DNA from: Acidobacteriota bacterium
GTDB lineage: Bacteria > Acidobacteriota > Vicinamibacteria > Fen-336
Length of the DNA stretch: 5,534 nt
Direction: 5' to 3'
Assembly (NCBI GenBank): GCA_003155335.1
Contig: PMCG01000110.1
Location: forward strand, 1,634-7,167
Under the pieces are notes generated by a model. It did not search any database, was not told where the DNA came from, and saw only the letters and a list, made by a program, of their open reading frames with translations. Numbering within the stretch: position 1 is the first letter of the stretch; each line of letters opens with the position of its first letter. Positions 1-5,534 of the stretch are shown piece after piece. A program made the translations under genes and the position numbers.

Positions 1-188
1 TTGAGGTCGTAGGGGGAGACGCCGACGGTCACGCGGTCGCCGCTGATCACGCGGATGCGATGCTGACGCATCTTGCCATTGAGGCGCGCGAGGACTTCGT
101 GGTTCTCCCCGCACTTGACGCGATAGTTGCCTCCGGCCAGGACTTCGCTGACGACTCCTTGCAGCTCTATCAGGTCTTCTTTGCTCAT
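1..188 (-). CDS. infA: Translation initiation factor IF-1 (3' end cut by the window edge)
   Basis: IF-1 is a small OB-fold protein that binds the A site of the 30S subunit during initiation, together with IF-2 and IF-3. The visible 62 residues begin MSKEDLIELQGVV and run through GKMRQHRIRV (about 38-47) and GDRVTV to SPYDL (58-62), the classic IF-1 signature. The family is about 72 residues, so roughly ten residues are missing beyond the left edge. The start is an ATG at 188-186, preceded by the Shine-Dalgarno AGAGGAG at 194-200 with a 5-nt spacer. The gene lies 109 nt after hypE on the same strand, with a candidate promoter of its own between them, so I infer it is not part of the hydrogenase maturation unit. 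Whether this is the only IF-1 of the genome or a second copy cannot be seen. The family call is secure. Confidence 0.95.
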   Translation of the reverse strand, partial: MSKEDLIELQGVVSEVLAGGNYRVKCGENHEVLARLNGKMRQHRIRVISGDRVTVGVSPYDL

Positions 189-193
189 CCACA

Positions 194-200
194 CTCCTCT
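194..200 (-). promoter_or_regulatory. Shine-Dalgarno of infA
   Basis: The minus strand reads AGAGGAG five nucleotides before the ATG at 188. It is one of the two best matches to the anti-Shine-Dalgarno sequence in the window (the other is before hypC). It fixes the infA start and suggests efficient independent initiation. Confidence 0.75.
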
Positions 201-239
201 CTCGCCAAGACCACACGCGGCCCGGCGGGACTGGGACCT

Positions 240-268
240 ATTCTCGGACATGCCAGCCGCCCCGTCCA
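240..268 (-). promoter_or_regulatory. Candidate sigma-70-type promoter for infA
   Basis: On the minus strand a -35-like TGGACG (268-263) and a -10-like GAGAAT (245-240) are separated by exactly 17 nt. Each matches the consensus at four of six positions. Transcription would start near 233, giving a leader of about 45 nt before the infA ATG. The location between hypE and infA is sensible, and it would explain how a housekeeping factor is expressed independently of hydrogenase genes. Such partial matches occur by chance, so this is inference. Confidence 0.3.
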
Positions 269-298
269 GGCCCACCGGCAGAACAGCGGCCGGAGCCT
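268..298 (-). terminator. G+C-rich imperfect hairpin at the hypE stop, possible transcript end
   Basis: A two-part inverted repeat is visible. The outer arms AGGC (268-271) and GCCT (295-298) and the inner arms CCGGC (275-279) and GCCGG (289-293) are complementary, with a 9-nt loop (280-288) and a 3-by-1 internal loop. It begins inside the hypE TGA stop. No T-rich tract follows on the minus strand, so it does not look like a standard intrinsic terminator. It may instead protect the 3' end of the mRNA, or be chance in GC-rich DNA. Confidence 0.25.
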
Positions 299-1362
299 CA
301 GCAGATGCGAGGAAGCTGCTCTCCGCTGAGCATGTCGATGACGCGACGGCCGCCATAGCGCGTCCGCATCGCGACTGCCGTTTCGTCTCGAGGCCTGACG
401 TCGCCGATGCGGGTCGCCTGGCGCGCGGGATCGAACTGACGCAGGATTTCGACGGCACGCGCGGCTTCGCCAGCAGGCAGAAAGGCGACGAAGCGGCCCT
501 CGTTCGCCAGATAGAGCGGGTCGAAGCCCAGCAGTTCGCACGCGCCCCGCACGTCGTCGCGCACAGGGATCAGGTCCTCGCGTATTTCGATCGACGCGCT
601 GCCTGCCTCGGCGATCTCGACCAACGCGGACGCGAGACCTCCGCGAGTGAGATCGCGCAGGCAGTGGATGTGCAGGCCGGCATCGAGCAGGGCCAGGACC
701 GGGGCCCAGAGCGGCGCGCAGTCGCTCTCGATGGTCGTCTCGAAACTCAGCCCTTCTCGCGCGGCAAGCACGGCGATGCCGTGGCAGCCGAGGTCGCCCG
801 ACAGCACGACTGCGTCTCCTTCGCACACTCGCGCCGGTCTGATGTCGATGCCCTCACCCACGAGACCGATGCCAGCGCTGTTGATGAAGACCCCGTCGCC
901 CTTGCCGCGCTCGACGACCTTGGTGTCGCCCGTCACGACCGGCACCGGGATCGCCTGGGCCGCGCGCCGCATCGACTCGACGATGCGTCCAAGGTCTGCG
1001 ATGGGGAACCCTTCCTCCAGAATGAGACCGGCGGACAGTCCGAGCGGGCGCGCCCCGCACATGGCGAGGTCGTTCACAGTGCCGTTGACGGCCAGCGACC
1101 CGATATCGCCACCAGGGAAGAACAGAGGCCGCACGACGTACGAGTCGGTGGTCATCGCCAAGCGCGCCCCGGAAGGAAGTGCGATCACGCCGCCATCGTG
1201 GCGTGCGTCGAGCGCGGCGTTGCTGAGGGGTGGGGCCAGGACTTGCTCGATGAGGCGGTGCATGAGCTGTCCGCCGCCGCCGTGCGCGAGCAGGATGCGC
1301 TCCGTGCCAATGAGCGGCACAGGGCAAGTAAAGGCCAGGCCGTCGCCGCCAGGCTCAGCCAC
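298..1362 (-). CDS. hypE: Hydrogenase maturation protein HypE (carbamoyl dehydratase)
   Basis: HypE accepts a carbamoyl group from HypF on its C-terminal cysteine and dehydrates it with ATP to a thiocyanate. The cyanide then goes to iron on the HypC-HypD complex. The 354-residue product is close to the usual family length and belongs to the PurM/SelD-like ATP-binding fold. Visible signatures are a glycine-rich AHGGGG (27-31), TTDSYVV (71-77), FFPGGDIG (81-88), [16 protein letters not shown] (91-106), [16 protein letters not shown] (142-157), DLTRGGL (237-243) and the diagnostic terminal PRIC with acceptor Cys354. The start is chosen as GTG at 1362-1360. It is preceded by GAGG (1369-1372) at 6 nt and overlaps the end of hypD by 8 nt. 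The frame stays open upstream, but that region is antisense-type shadow of hypD and lacks HypE character. No ATG is available near the homologous N-terminus. Nothing appears missing or broken. Confidence 0.97.
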   Translation of the reverse strand: MAEPGGDGLAFTCPVPLIGTERILLAHGGGGQLMHRLIEQVLAPPLSNAALDARHDGGVIALPSGARLAMTTDSYVVRPLFFPGGDIGSLAVNGTVNDLAMCGARPLGLSAGLILEEGFPIADLGRIVESMRRAAQAIPVPVVTGDTKVVERGKGDGVFINSAGIGLVGEGIDIRPARVCEGDAVVLSGDLGCHGIAVLAAREGLSFETTIESDCAPLWAPVLALLDAGLHIHCLRDLTRGGLASALVEIAEAGSASIEIREDLIPVRDDVRGACELLGFDPLYLANEGRFVAFLPAGEAARAVEILRQFDPARQATRIGDVRPRDETAVAMRTRYGGRRVIDMLSGEQLPRIC

Positions 1363-2470
1363 GATACGCCTCGAGGCCCTCGCCGCGCGGACGGCGGTAG
1401 CGATAGTACGCGGCGCAGGCCCCTTCTGCCGACACCATCGTGGCGCCCAGGGGATGCTCCGGCGTGCAGTGCGTTCCGAAGGCGGGACATTCGTGCGGTC
1501 GCTTGCGGCCCTGCAAGACGAGTCCGCTCTGGCACTCCGCAGACTCCTCGGCCGAGATCGCGCCGACGTCGAAGCGGCGTTCGGCGTCGAAGTGCGCGTA
1601 TGCGGGCGCCAAGCCCAGCCCGCTCGCCGGAATCTCGCCAATGCCGCGCCACTTGCGCGGCACGATGGTGAAGACTTCACTCACCAACGCCCTGGCAGCC
1701 GGGTTGCCGTCGGGCCGCACCGCGCGTGCGTAGGCATTCTCCACCTCCGCCCGGCCCTCCTCGAGCTGCTGCACGCAGCGACGGACCCCTTCCAGCAGAT
1801 CCACGGGCTCGAAACCGGTCACGACGATCGGCACGTGATAGCGCCGCGCCAGGGGCGCGTACTCGGCGACGCCCATGACTGCGCAGACGTGGCCGGCCGC
1901 GAGAAAGCCCTGGACGCAGCAGCCGGGCGCGCTCAGGATCGCCTCGATCGCGGGCGGGACGAGGACGTGTGACACGAGCAGCGAGAAGTTCTTGAGTCCC
2001 TCGTTGTGCGCCTGGCGCACGGCCATGGCGTGTGCCGGCGCCGTTGTCTCGAACCCCACCGCCAAGAAGACCACCTCTCGCTCAGGGCGAGCACGAGCCA
2101 AGCGCACGGCGTCGAGCGGCGAGTAGACCACGCGTACGTCAGCGCCCTCGGCCTTGACGCGCTGCAAGTCCTGACAAGAGCCGGGCACGCGCAACATGTC
2201 GCCGTAGGAGCAGAAGATCACTTCACGCCGAGCAGCGATGGCCATGGCCTTGTCCAGCGTCTCGACCGACGTCACGCAGACAGGGCAGCCAGGGCCATGC
2301 ACGAGAGTGACCGTGTCCGGCAGCAGCTCGTCCAGTCCGAAGCGCACGATGGCATGGGTCTGGCCGCCGCAGACCTCCATGATGGTCCAGGGACGACGCG
2401 CGGAGCGCGCGATGGCCGCTGCGATTTGGCGCACTCGGTCGGGATCGCGGTACTCGTCGACGAACTTCAC
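1355..2470 (-). CDS. hypD: Hydrogenase maturation protein HypD (Fe(CN)2CO assembly scaffold, 4Fe-4S protein)
   Basis: HypD forms a complex with HypC that holds the iron atom while its CN and CO ligands are added. It also carries a redox-active 4Fe-4S cluster. The 371-residue product has the usual family length. Visible motifs are CGGQTHA (34-40) and HGPGCPVC (58-65) with the conserved cysteines 34, 62 and 65, [10 protein letters not shown] (88-97), GFETTAP (139-145) and [10 protein letters not shown] (217-226). The C-terminal cluster-binding cysteines are 313, 328, 335 and 352, within the [13 protein letters not shown] and [12 protein letters not shown] stretches. The start is GTG at 2470-2468, which overlaps the hypC stop as GTGA. 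The nearest Shine-Dalgarno-like AGGAG lies rather far upstream, so initiation is probably coupled to hypC translation. One small oddity is AAGH at 191-194, where I remember many relatives having a proline (APGH or GPGH). The identification is secure. Confidence 0.98.
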   Translation of the reverse strand: MKFVDEYRDPDRVRQIAAAIARSARRPWTIMEVCGGQTHAIVRFGLDELLPDTVTLVHGPGCPVCVTSVETLDKAMAIAARREVIFCSYGDMLRVPGSCQDLQRVKAEGADVRVVYSPLDAVRLARARPEREVVFLAVGFETTAPAHAMAVRQAHNEGLKNFSLLVSHVLVPPAIEAILSAPGCCVQGFLAAGHVCAVMGVAEYAPLARRYHVPIVVTGFEPVDLLEGVRRCVQQLEEGRAEVENAYARAVRPDGNPAARALVSEVFTIVPRKWRGIGEIPASGLGLAPAYAHFDAERRFDVGAISAEESAECQSGLVLQGRKRPHECPAFGTHCTPEHPLGATMVSAEGACAAYYRYRRPRGEGLEAYRG

Positions 2471-2721
2471 GGGTCCGACGACCGCTCCTGCTCGGCCAGC
2501 TCTCCGATCTGTCGCAGGTAGTCGAGTGTGCGCTCGGCCTCGGTTTCGTCGACCGTGTTGAGGGCCACGCCGACGTGCACCAGGACGTAGTTGCCCACCT
2601 GCGCCTCCGGGACATATGCGAGGCTGACTTCCTTGACGACCCCCGCGAAATCAACCTGCCCCGTGCGCGTCAGCTCCTCACCCGCGACGCTCAGGATGCG
2701 CCCCGGAACAGCCAGACACAT
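2467..2721 (-). CDS. hypC: Hydrogenase maturation chaperone HypC/HupF family
   Basis: HypC is a small chaperone that binds HypD to build the Fe(CN)2CO centre, then escorts it to the hydrogenase large subunit. The 84-residue product starts MCLAVPGRI, the family signature. Cys2, exposed after removal of the initiator methionine, is the iron-binding residue. VDFAGV (23-28), the conserved His49 in YVLVHVG, and [10 protein letters not shown] (54-63) also fit. The start is ATG at 2721-2719, set by the position of Cys2 and by AGGAGGG at 2730-2736 with an 8-nt spacer. A longer reading from 2784 would bury Cys2 and overlap hypF, so it is rejected. The gene starts 4 nt after the hypF stop and ends in a GTGA overlap with hypD. 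A HybG-like paralogue cannot be excluded from sequence alone, but direct linkage to hypD supports hypC. Confidence 0.97.
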   Translation of the reverse strand: MCLAVPGRILSVAGEELTRTGQVDFAGVVKEVSLAYVPEAQVGNYVLVHVGVALNTVDETEAERTLDYLRQIGELAEQERSSDP

Positions 2722-2725
2722 CCGC

Positions 2726-5050
2726 TCATCCCTCCTGCCATCGCGCGGACGCGACCACTGCCTGGCCCAACGCGATGCCGCCATCGTTGGGGGGCACGAG
2801 TCGGTGCCACAGCGGTCGAAAACCCTCGGCTTCGAGACGGCTCACGGCCCGCTCTGTCAGATAGCGATTCTGAAAGCAGCCGCCGGTCAGAGCGACTCTC
2901 TCCTGGCCAGCGCGCTGCGCGACAGCTACGATCATCTCCACTAGCGTATTGTGGAACCGAGCCGAAAGAAAGCCCACAGGCACCTGCCGGCGCACGTCCT
3001 CGATGAAGGAACCGATCAGCGGTGCCCAGTCGATGACCCACGGCGCCATCTCGCCGGACTTCGCGATTCCGAAGGGATACTGGTCGTCGGTGTCGATGCC
3101 CGCCAGGGCGAACTCCAGCTCCATGGCCGTCTGGCCTTCGAAGCGCGTGACCTGCCGCAGGCCTGCCAGAGAAGCGACGGCGTCAAAGACACGGCCGACG
3201 CTCGATGTGGCAGGGCAATTGACGCCAGCCGCCAGCATCGACGCCCAGACCCGTCGCTCGCGCTGCTCGACGGCTCTCACAGGTGCAAGATCGGCCTGCT
3301 GCCACAGCGCCTCGCCCCACAGCGCGTGCAGCAGCCCCAATGCCGCGCGGCGTGGCTCGCGCACCGCCGCGTCGCCACCCGGCAGCGGAAACGCGCGCAG
3401 ATGCGCGAAGCGCTCGAAAGATGCCGGCTCCGCCAAGAGGAATTCGCCGCCCCAGATGGTTCCATCTGTGCCGTAGCCTGTGCCGTCCCAGGCCACCCCG
3501 AGCACCCGCTCACGCACTCCGTTCTCGGCCATACAGGCGGCCACGTGCGCGTGGTGGTGCTGGACGGCGATGGTTGGACGGCCAAGGCGCATGGCGATGT
3601 GGGTCGAAGCGTAGTCCGGGTGCGCGTCGCAGGCCGTCGCCACCGGGACGCAGGCATACAGGCGAGGCAGATCTTCACAGGCGCGCTGATGAGCCTCGGC
3701 CGCTTCCACGGTCTCGAGGTCGCCGACGTGAGCGCTGACAAACGCATGCGCGTCGAGCGTGAGCGCCACGGCCGACTTGAGGTGCGCCCCGACCGCCAGG
3801 ATCGGCGCCGCCGGCGTCGGCAGCGCGATCGGCAGCGGGGCGTATCCACGCGCGCGGCGGAGAACCTGTTCGCCGCCGAGGATGACGCGCGTGACTGAAT
3901 CATCGATGGGACGCGCGATCGGCCGGTCGTGGACGAGGAAAACGTCGGCAAGGCCTCGTAGCCGCTCCAGCGCCTCGCGCTCGTCGGTGCAGATCGGTTC
4001 GTCGGCGCGATTCCCACTAGTGGCGATCACGGGGAAGGAAAGGTCCGCCAACAGCAGATGATGCAGCGGAGTGTACGGCAGCATGACGCCGAGGTTCGGG
4101 TTACCAGGCGCCACGGACGGCGCCACGTCTCCGCCGTCTTCGCGTCGCTCGACCAGGACGATGGGCGCTTGAGGTGAGCACAGGAGGCGTTCTTCGACGA
4201 CGGAGACGCGAGCGGCGCTGCGCACCCAATCCAGATCGGGCGCCATCAGCGCAAACGGTTTCTCCTCGCGCGCCTTCGCGCGCCGCAGGCGGCGTACGGC
4301 GTCGTCATGGCGCGCATCGACGACGAGCTGAAATCCGCCCAGGCCCTTGAGCGCGAGGATCTCTCCCCTACGTACGGTGTCCGCAGCCCGGCGCAGCGCC
4401 TTGTCGCGATCGGCCAGGCAGGTCCCTGTCGGGTCCCAAAGGGCGAGCTGTGGGCCACAGGCGGGACAGGCGGTCGGTTGCGCGTGGAAACGGCGATCGC
4501 TGGGATCGGCGTATTCCGCGGCGCAGGGCGCGCACATCGCGAACTGCCGCATCGTCGTCGCCGCGCGATCGTACGGGATCGAGAGCACGATGCTGAACCG
4601 CGGGCCGCACTGCGTGCAGTTCGTGAAGGGATAGCGGTAGCGCCGGTCCTTTGGGTCGAAGATCTCTGCACTACAGGCGGCGCAGGTCGCCAGGTCCGGC
4701 AATAGGAGCGTTGTGCGGCGGCCGGCTGCGTCGCTCGGCCAGATCTCAAAACCCGCGGTCCCCTCGGTCGGCACCCACTCGTCCAGGTGGCCGGAGACGA
4801 CGGCCGCTGGCGGTGTCTCTTGTCGGAGGGCTTCCCGGAAGCGCTCGATCAGCGCCACTGGCCCCTCGACCTCTACGACGAGGCCTGTAGAGTCGTTGCG
4901 CACACCGCCCGAGAGACCGAGAGCCGTTGCGAGACGGTACACGAGCGGCCGGAAGCCGACTCCTTGCACAGCACCGCGCAGGACGATGCGCAGTCGCTGT
5001 GCCGGAACAGCGTGGGTGGGAGGCGGGACGACGTGGCGAGACGACGTCAA
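2726..5050 (-). CDS. hypF: Carbamoyltransferase HypF (hydrogenase cyanide-ligand synthesis)
   Basis: HypF hydrolyses carbamoyl phosphate, makes carbamoyl adenylate with ATP and transfers the carbamoyl group to the C-terminal cysteine of HypE. This is the first step of cyanide ligand synthesis. The 774-residue product matches the family length and has all domains in order. The acylphosphatase domain (about 20-105) carries GAVQGVGFRP (26-35) with the catalytic Arg34 and Asn52. Two C4 zinc fingers use Cys123/126/145/148 and Cys173/176/195/198. The YrdC-like domain (about 215-405) shows LKGLGGFQLV and ATSGN (343-347). The Kae1-like carbamoyltransferase domain (about 415-774) shows HHHAHVAACMAENG (498-511), WDGTGYG (521-527), LTGGCFQNRYL (721-731) and NDGGIALGQ (755-763). 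The start is TTG at 5050-5048, with AGGAA at 5061-5065 and a 10-nt spacer. I saw no other in-frame ATG or GTG before the acylphosphatase domain. It heads the hypFCDE unit, 58 nt after the upstream gene. Confidence 0.97.
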   Translation of the reverse strand: MTSSRHVVPPPTHAVPAQRLRIVLRGAVQGVGFRPLVYRLATALGLSGGVRNDSTGLVVEVEGPVALIERFREALRQETPPAAVVSGHLDEWVPTEGTAGFEIWPSDAAGRRTTLLLPDLATCAACSAEIFDPKDRRYRYPFTNCTQCGPRFSIVLSIPYDRAATTMRQFAMCAPCAAEYADPSDRRFHAQPTACPACGPQLALWDPTGTCLADRDKALRRAADTVRRGEILALKGLGGFQLVVDARHDDAVRRLRRAKAREEKPFALMAPDLDWVRSAARVSVVEERLLCSPQAPIVLVERREDGGDVAPSVAPGNPNLGVMLPYTPLHHLLLADLSFPVIATSGNRADEPICTDEREALERLRGLADVFLVHDRPIARPIDDSVTRVILGGEQVLRRARGYAPLPIALPTPAAPILAVGAHLKSAVALTLDAHAFVSAHVGDLETVEAAEAHQRACEDLPRLYACVPVATACDAHPDYASTHIAMRLGRPTIAVQHHHAHVAACMAENGVRERVLGVAWDGTGYGTDGTIWGGEFLLAEPASFERFAHLRAFPLPGGDAAVREPRRAALGLLHALWGEALWQQADLAPVRAVEQRERRVWASMLAAGVNCPATSSVGRVFDAVASLAGLRQVTRFEGQTAMELEFALAGIDTDDQYPFGIAKSGEMAPWVIDWAPLIGSFIEDVRRQVPVGFLSARFHNTLVEMIVAVAQRAGQERVALTGGCFQNRYLTERAVSRLEAEGFRPLWHRLVPPNDGGIALGQAVVASARWQEG
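2730..2736 (-). promoter_or_regulatory. Shine-Dalgarno of hypC inside the hypF 3' end
   Basis: The minus strand reads AGGAGGG eight nucleotides before the hypC ATG. It lies in the last codons of hypF, just before that gene's TGA (2728-2726). Ribosomes finishing hypF would stop beside it, which favours coupled yet strong initiation. It decides the hypC start. Confidence 0.75.
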
Positions 5051-5060
5051 GCGAGTCGGG

Positions 5061-5065
5061 TTCCT
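5061..5065 (-). promoter_or_regulatory. Weak Shine-Dalgarno for the hypF TTG start
   Basis: The minus strand reads AGGAA ten nucleotides before the TTG at 5050. A weak site combined with a TTG start suggests modest initiation of hypF compared with hypC. This fits an enzyme needed in small amounts, although that link is inference. Confidence 0.45.
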
Positions 5066-5094
5066 GCGCGCCCCCTTGGGGAGGCCTCGGCGAG

Positions 5095-5113
5095 TCTAGC
5101 CCATCTGGCTAGA
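5095..5113 (-). other. Perfect 7-bp inverted repeat around the stop of the upstream gene
   Basis: Arms TCTAGCC (5095-5101) and GGCTAGA (5107-5113) pair perfectly around a 5-nt loop. The TAG stop of the upstream gene (5111-5109) lies in one arm. No T-tract follows on the minus strand, where the sequence continues GC-rich with a small CCCC-AA-GGGG symmetry at 5072-5081 and the palindrome GAGGCCTC at 5081-5088. It could be a weak 3'-end structure between this gene and hypF, or chance. I do not see a convincing promoter in the 58-nt gap, so hypF may be read from further upstream. Confidence 0.3.
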
Positions 5114-5534
5114 ACTGCGAGGTTTCGACGCGCTTGACGATCTCCTCTGCCGGGAGCGAGCCGCTCTTCTGGGCGTCGATGTCGCGCGTCTTCAGGCGCT
5201 CGACGAGCGTGGCCGTCGGGCGCGCGGTGAGGTCGAGGCTGTCCTCGGTGAAAAACTCGACGGTCACGACCAGCGACTCGTCCGGCGGGAGTCCTGCGAA
5301 GGCGCCGGCCGCCAGTGCACGAGCGAGCGCTGCCTGCACGTCGTGCACCACCTCCTGCGTCGAACGGGGATCGCTGGGCGCCTCGGAGCCCCACGACTGG
5401 CTCCAAGGGGGCAACAGAAGCAGCGGAGGGAAACCCTCGCGCGCGCCTTCGGACGCCGCCCGTGGCGAGCCTTCGCCTGTGTTCGAGTGCTCGACCTCGC
5501 GCATCATCTCCGCCATCGCCTGCTGCACCCCTTG
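5109..5534 (-). CDS. Unrecognised protein, C-terminal part (5' end probably beyond the window)
   Basis: I do not recognise this protein. The frame is open from the window edge, giving 141 residues that end in ETSQF before TAG at 5111-5109. Residues are numbered from the edge. Residues 1-16 look helical (QQAMAEMMREVE). Residues 17-60 are a Ser/Gly/Pro-rich, probably disordered linker containing a short hydrophobic FPPLLLLPPW patch (35-44). From about 59 there is a compact region: a helix (STQEVVHDVQAALARAL), a beta-like SLVVTVEFFTED (87-98), then ATLVERLKTRDIDAQKSG and a final helix ending EEIVKRVE. The tail resembles C-termini I associate vaguely with uncharacterised secreted proteins, but I cannot name a family. 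There is no cysteine or obvious metal site, and no transmembrane segment. A start inside the window is possible, for example ATG at 5516-5514, but no good ribosome site marks it. Reading frame and codon bias agree with a real gene. It is co-oriented with hypF, 58 nt away, so it may share the transcript. Confidence 0.6.
   Translation of the reverse strand, partial: QGVQQAMAEMMREVEHSNTGEGSPRAASEGAREGFPPLLLLPPWSQSWGSEAPSDPRSTQEVVHDVQAALARALAAGAFAGLPPDESLVVTVEFFTEDSLDLTARPTATLVERLKTRDIDAQKSGSLPAEEIVKRVETSQF

Noticed and set aside
127..1671. 514-codon plus-strand open frame opposite hypE and part of hypD
   Set aside because: It is antisense to two clearly identified genes. Its translation is Arg/Ala/Asp-rich without recognisable motifs, as expected for a shadow frame in GC-rich DNA.
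1363..1680. N-terminal extension of the hypE frame up to an ATG at 1680
   Set aside because: It would overlap hypD by over 300 nt, is Arg/Ser/Ala-rich and unlike HypE. The GTG at 1362 has a good GAGG site and the expected N-terminus.
2722..2784. Longer hypC start at 2784
   Set aside because: It would bury the essential Cys2 and overlap hypF. The ATG at 2721 has a strong Shine-Dalgarno and gives the MCLAVPG signature.
2951..3898. 315-codon plus-strand open frame opposite hypF
   Set aside because: It lies fully within hypF on the other strand, has low-complexity Arg/His-rich composition and shows no family signature.
5051..5108. Sigma-54 (-24/-12) promoter for hypF
   Set aside because: I searched the gap for a TGGCAC-N5-TTGCA-like pair because some hyp operons use one, and found none.
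1..5534. CRISPR array, tRNA, insertion sequence or toxin-antitoxin pair
   Set aside because: No regularly spaced repeats, no cloverleaf-like segment, no transposase-like protein and no terminal inverted repeats were seen. Coding genes fill almost the whole window.

Overview
The window is GC-rich bacterial DNA, and every gene I can support lies on the minus strand. Read 5' to 3' on that strand, the order is: the C-terminal part of an unrecognised protein (5534-5109), hypF (5050-2726), hypC (2721-2467), hypD (2470-1355), hypE (1362-298), and the first 62 codons of infA (188-1, cut by the window edge). The third-position G/C bias, strong Shine-Dalgarno motifs and mixed ATG/GTG/TTG starts fit a high-GC Gram-negative bacterium. 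The IF-1 sequence reminds me of Myxococcota or other deltaproteobacteria-like lineages, but this is a weak guess.

The core is a complete and apparently intact hypFCDE cassette, which makes the Fe(CN)2CO centre of [NiFe]-hydrogenases. HypF turns carbamoyl phosphate into a carbamoyl adenylate and passes the carbamoyl group to the C-terminal cysteine of HypE. HypE dehydrates it with ATP to a thiocyanate. The HypC-HypD complex carries the iron, receives the cyanides and delivers the centre to the hydrogenase large subunit. All hallmark residues checked are present: two C4 zinc fingers in HypF, Cys2 of HypC, the CGGQTH and GCPVC motifs and four C-terminal cysteines of HypD, and the PRIC terminus of HypE. 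The genes are tightly coupled: 4 nt between hypF and hypC, a 4-nt overlap hypC/hypD, and an 8-nt overlap hypD/hypE. This implies one transcript and coupled translation. The nickel-insertion genes hypA and hypB and the hydrogenase structural genes are not in the window. They may lie upstream, beyond the right edge.

After hypE there is a 109-nt gap holding a G+C-rich imperfect hairpin at the hypE stop, a plausible sigma-70-type promoter, and a strong ribosome binding site for infA. infA (translation initiation factor IF-1) is therefore probably a separate transcription unit. The 58-nt gap before hypF holds a perfect 7-bp inverted repeat around the stop codon of the upstream gene and a weak Shine-Dalgarno for the hypF TTG start.

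I do not see a new system here. The least explained element is the upstream partial protein. No gene-free stretch exceeds 300 bases, and I see no RNA genes, insertion sequences or CRISPR repeats.
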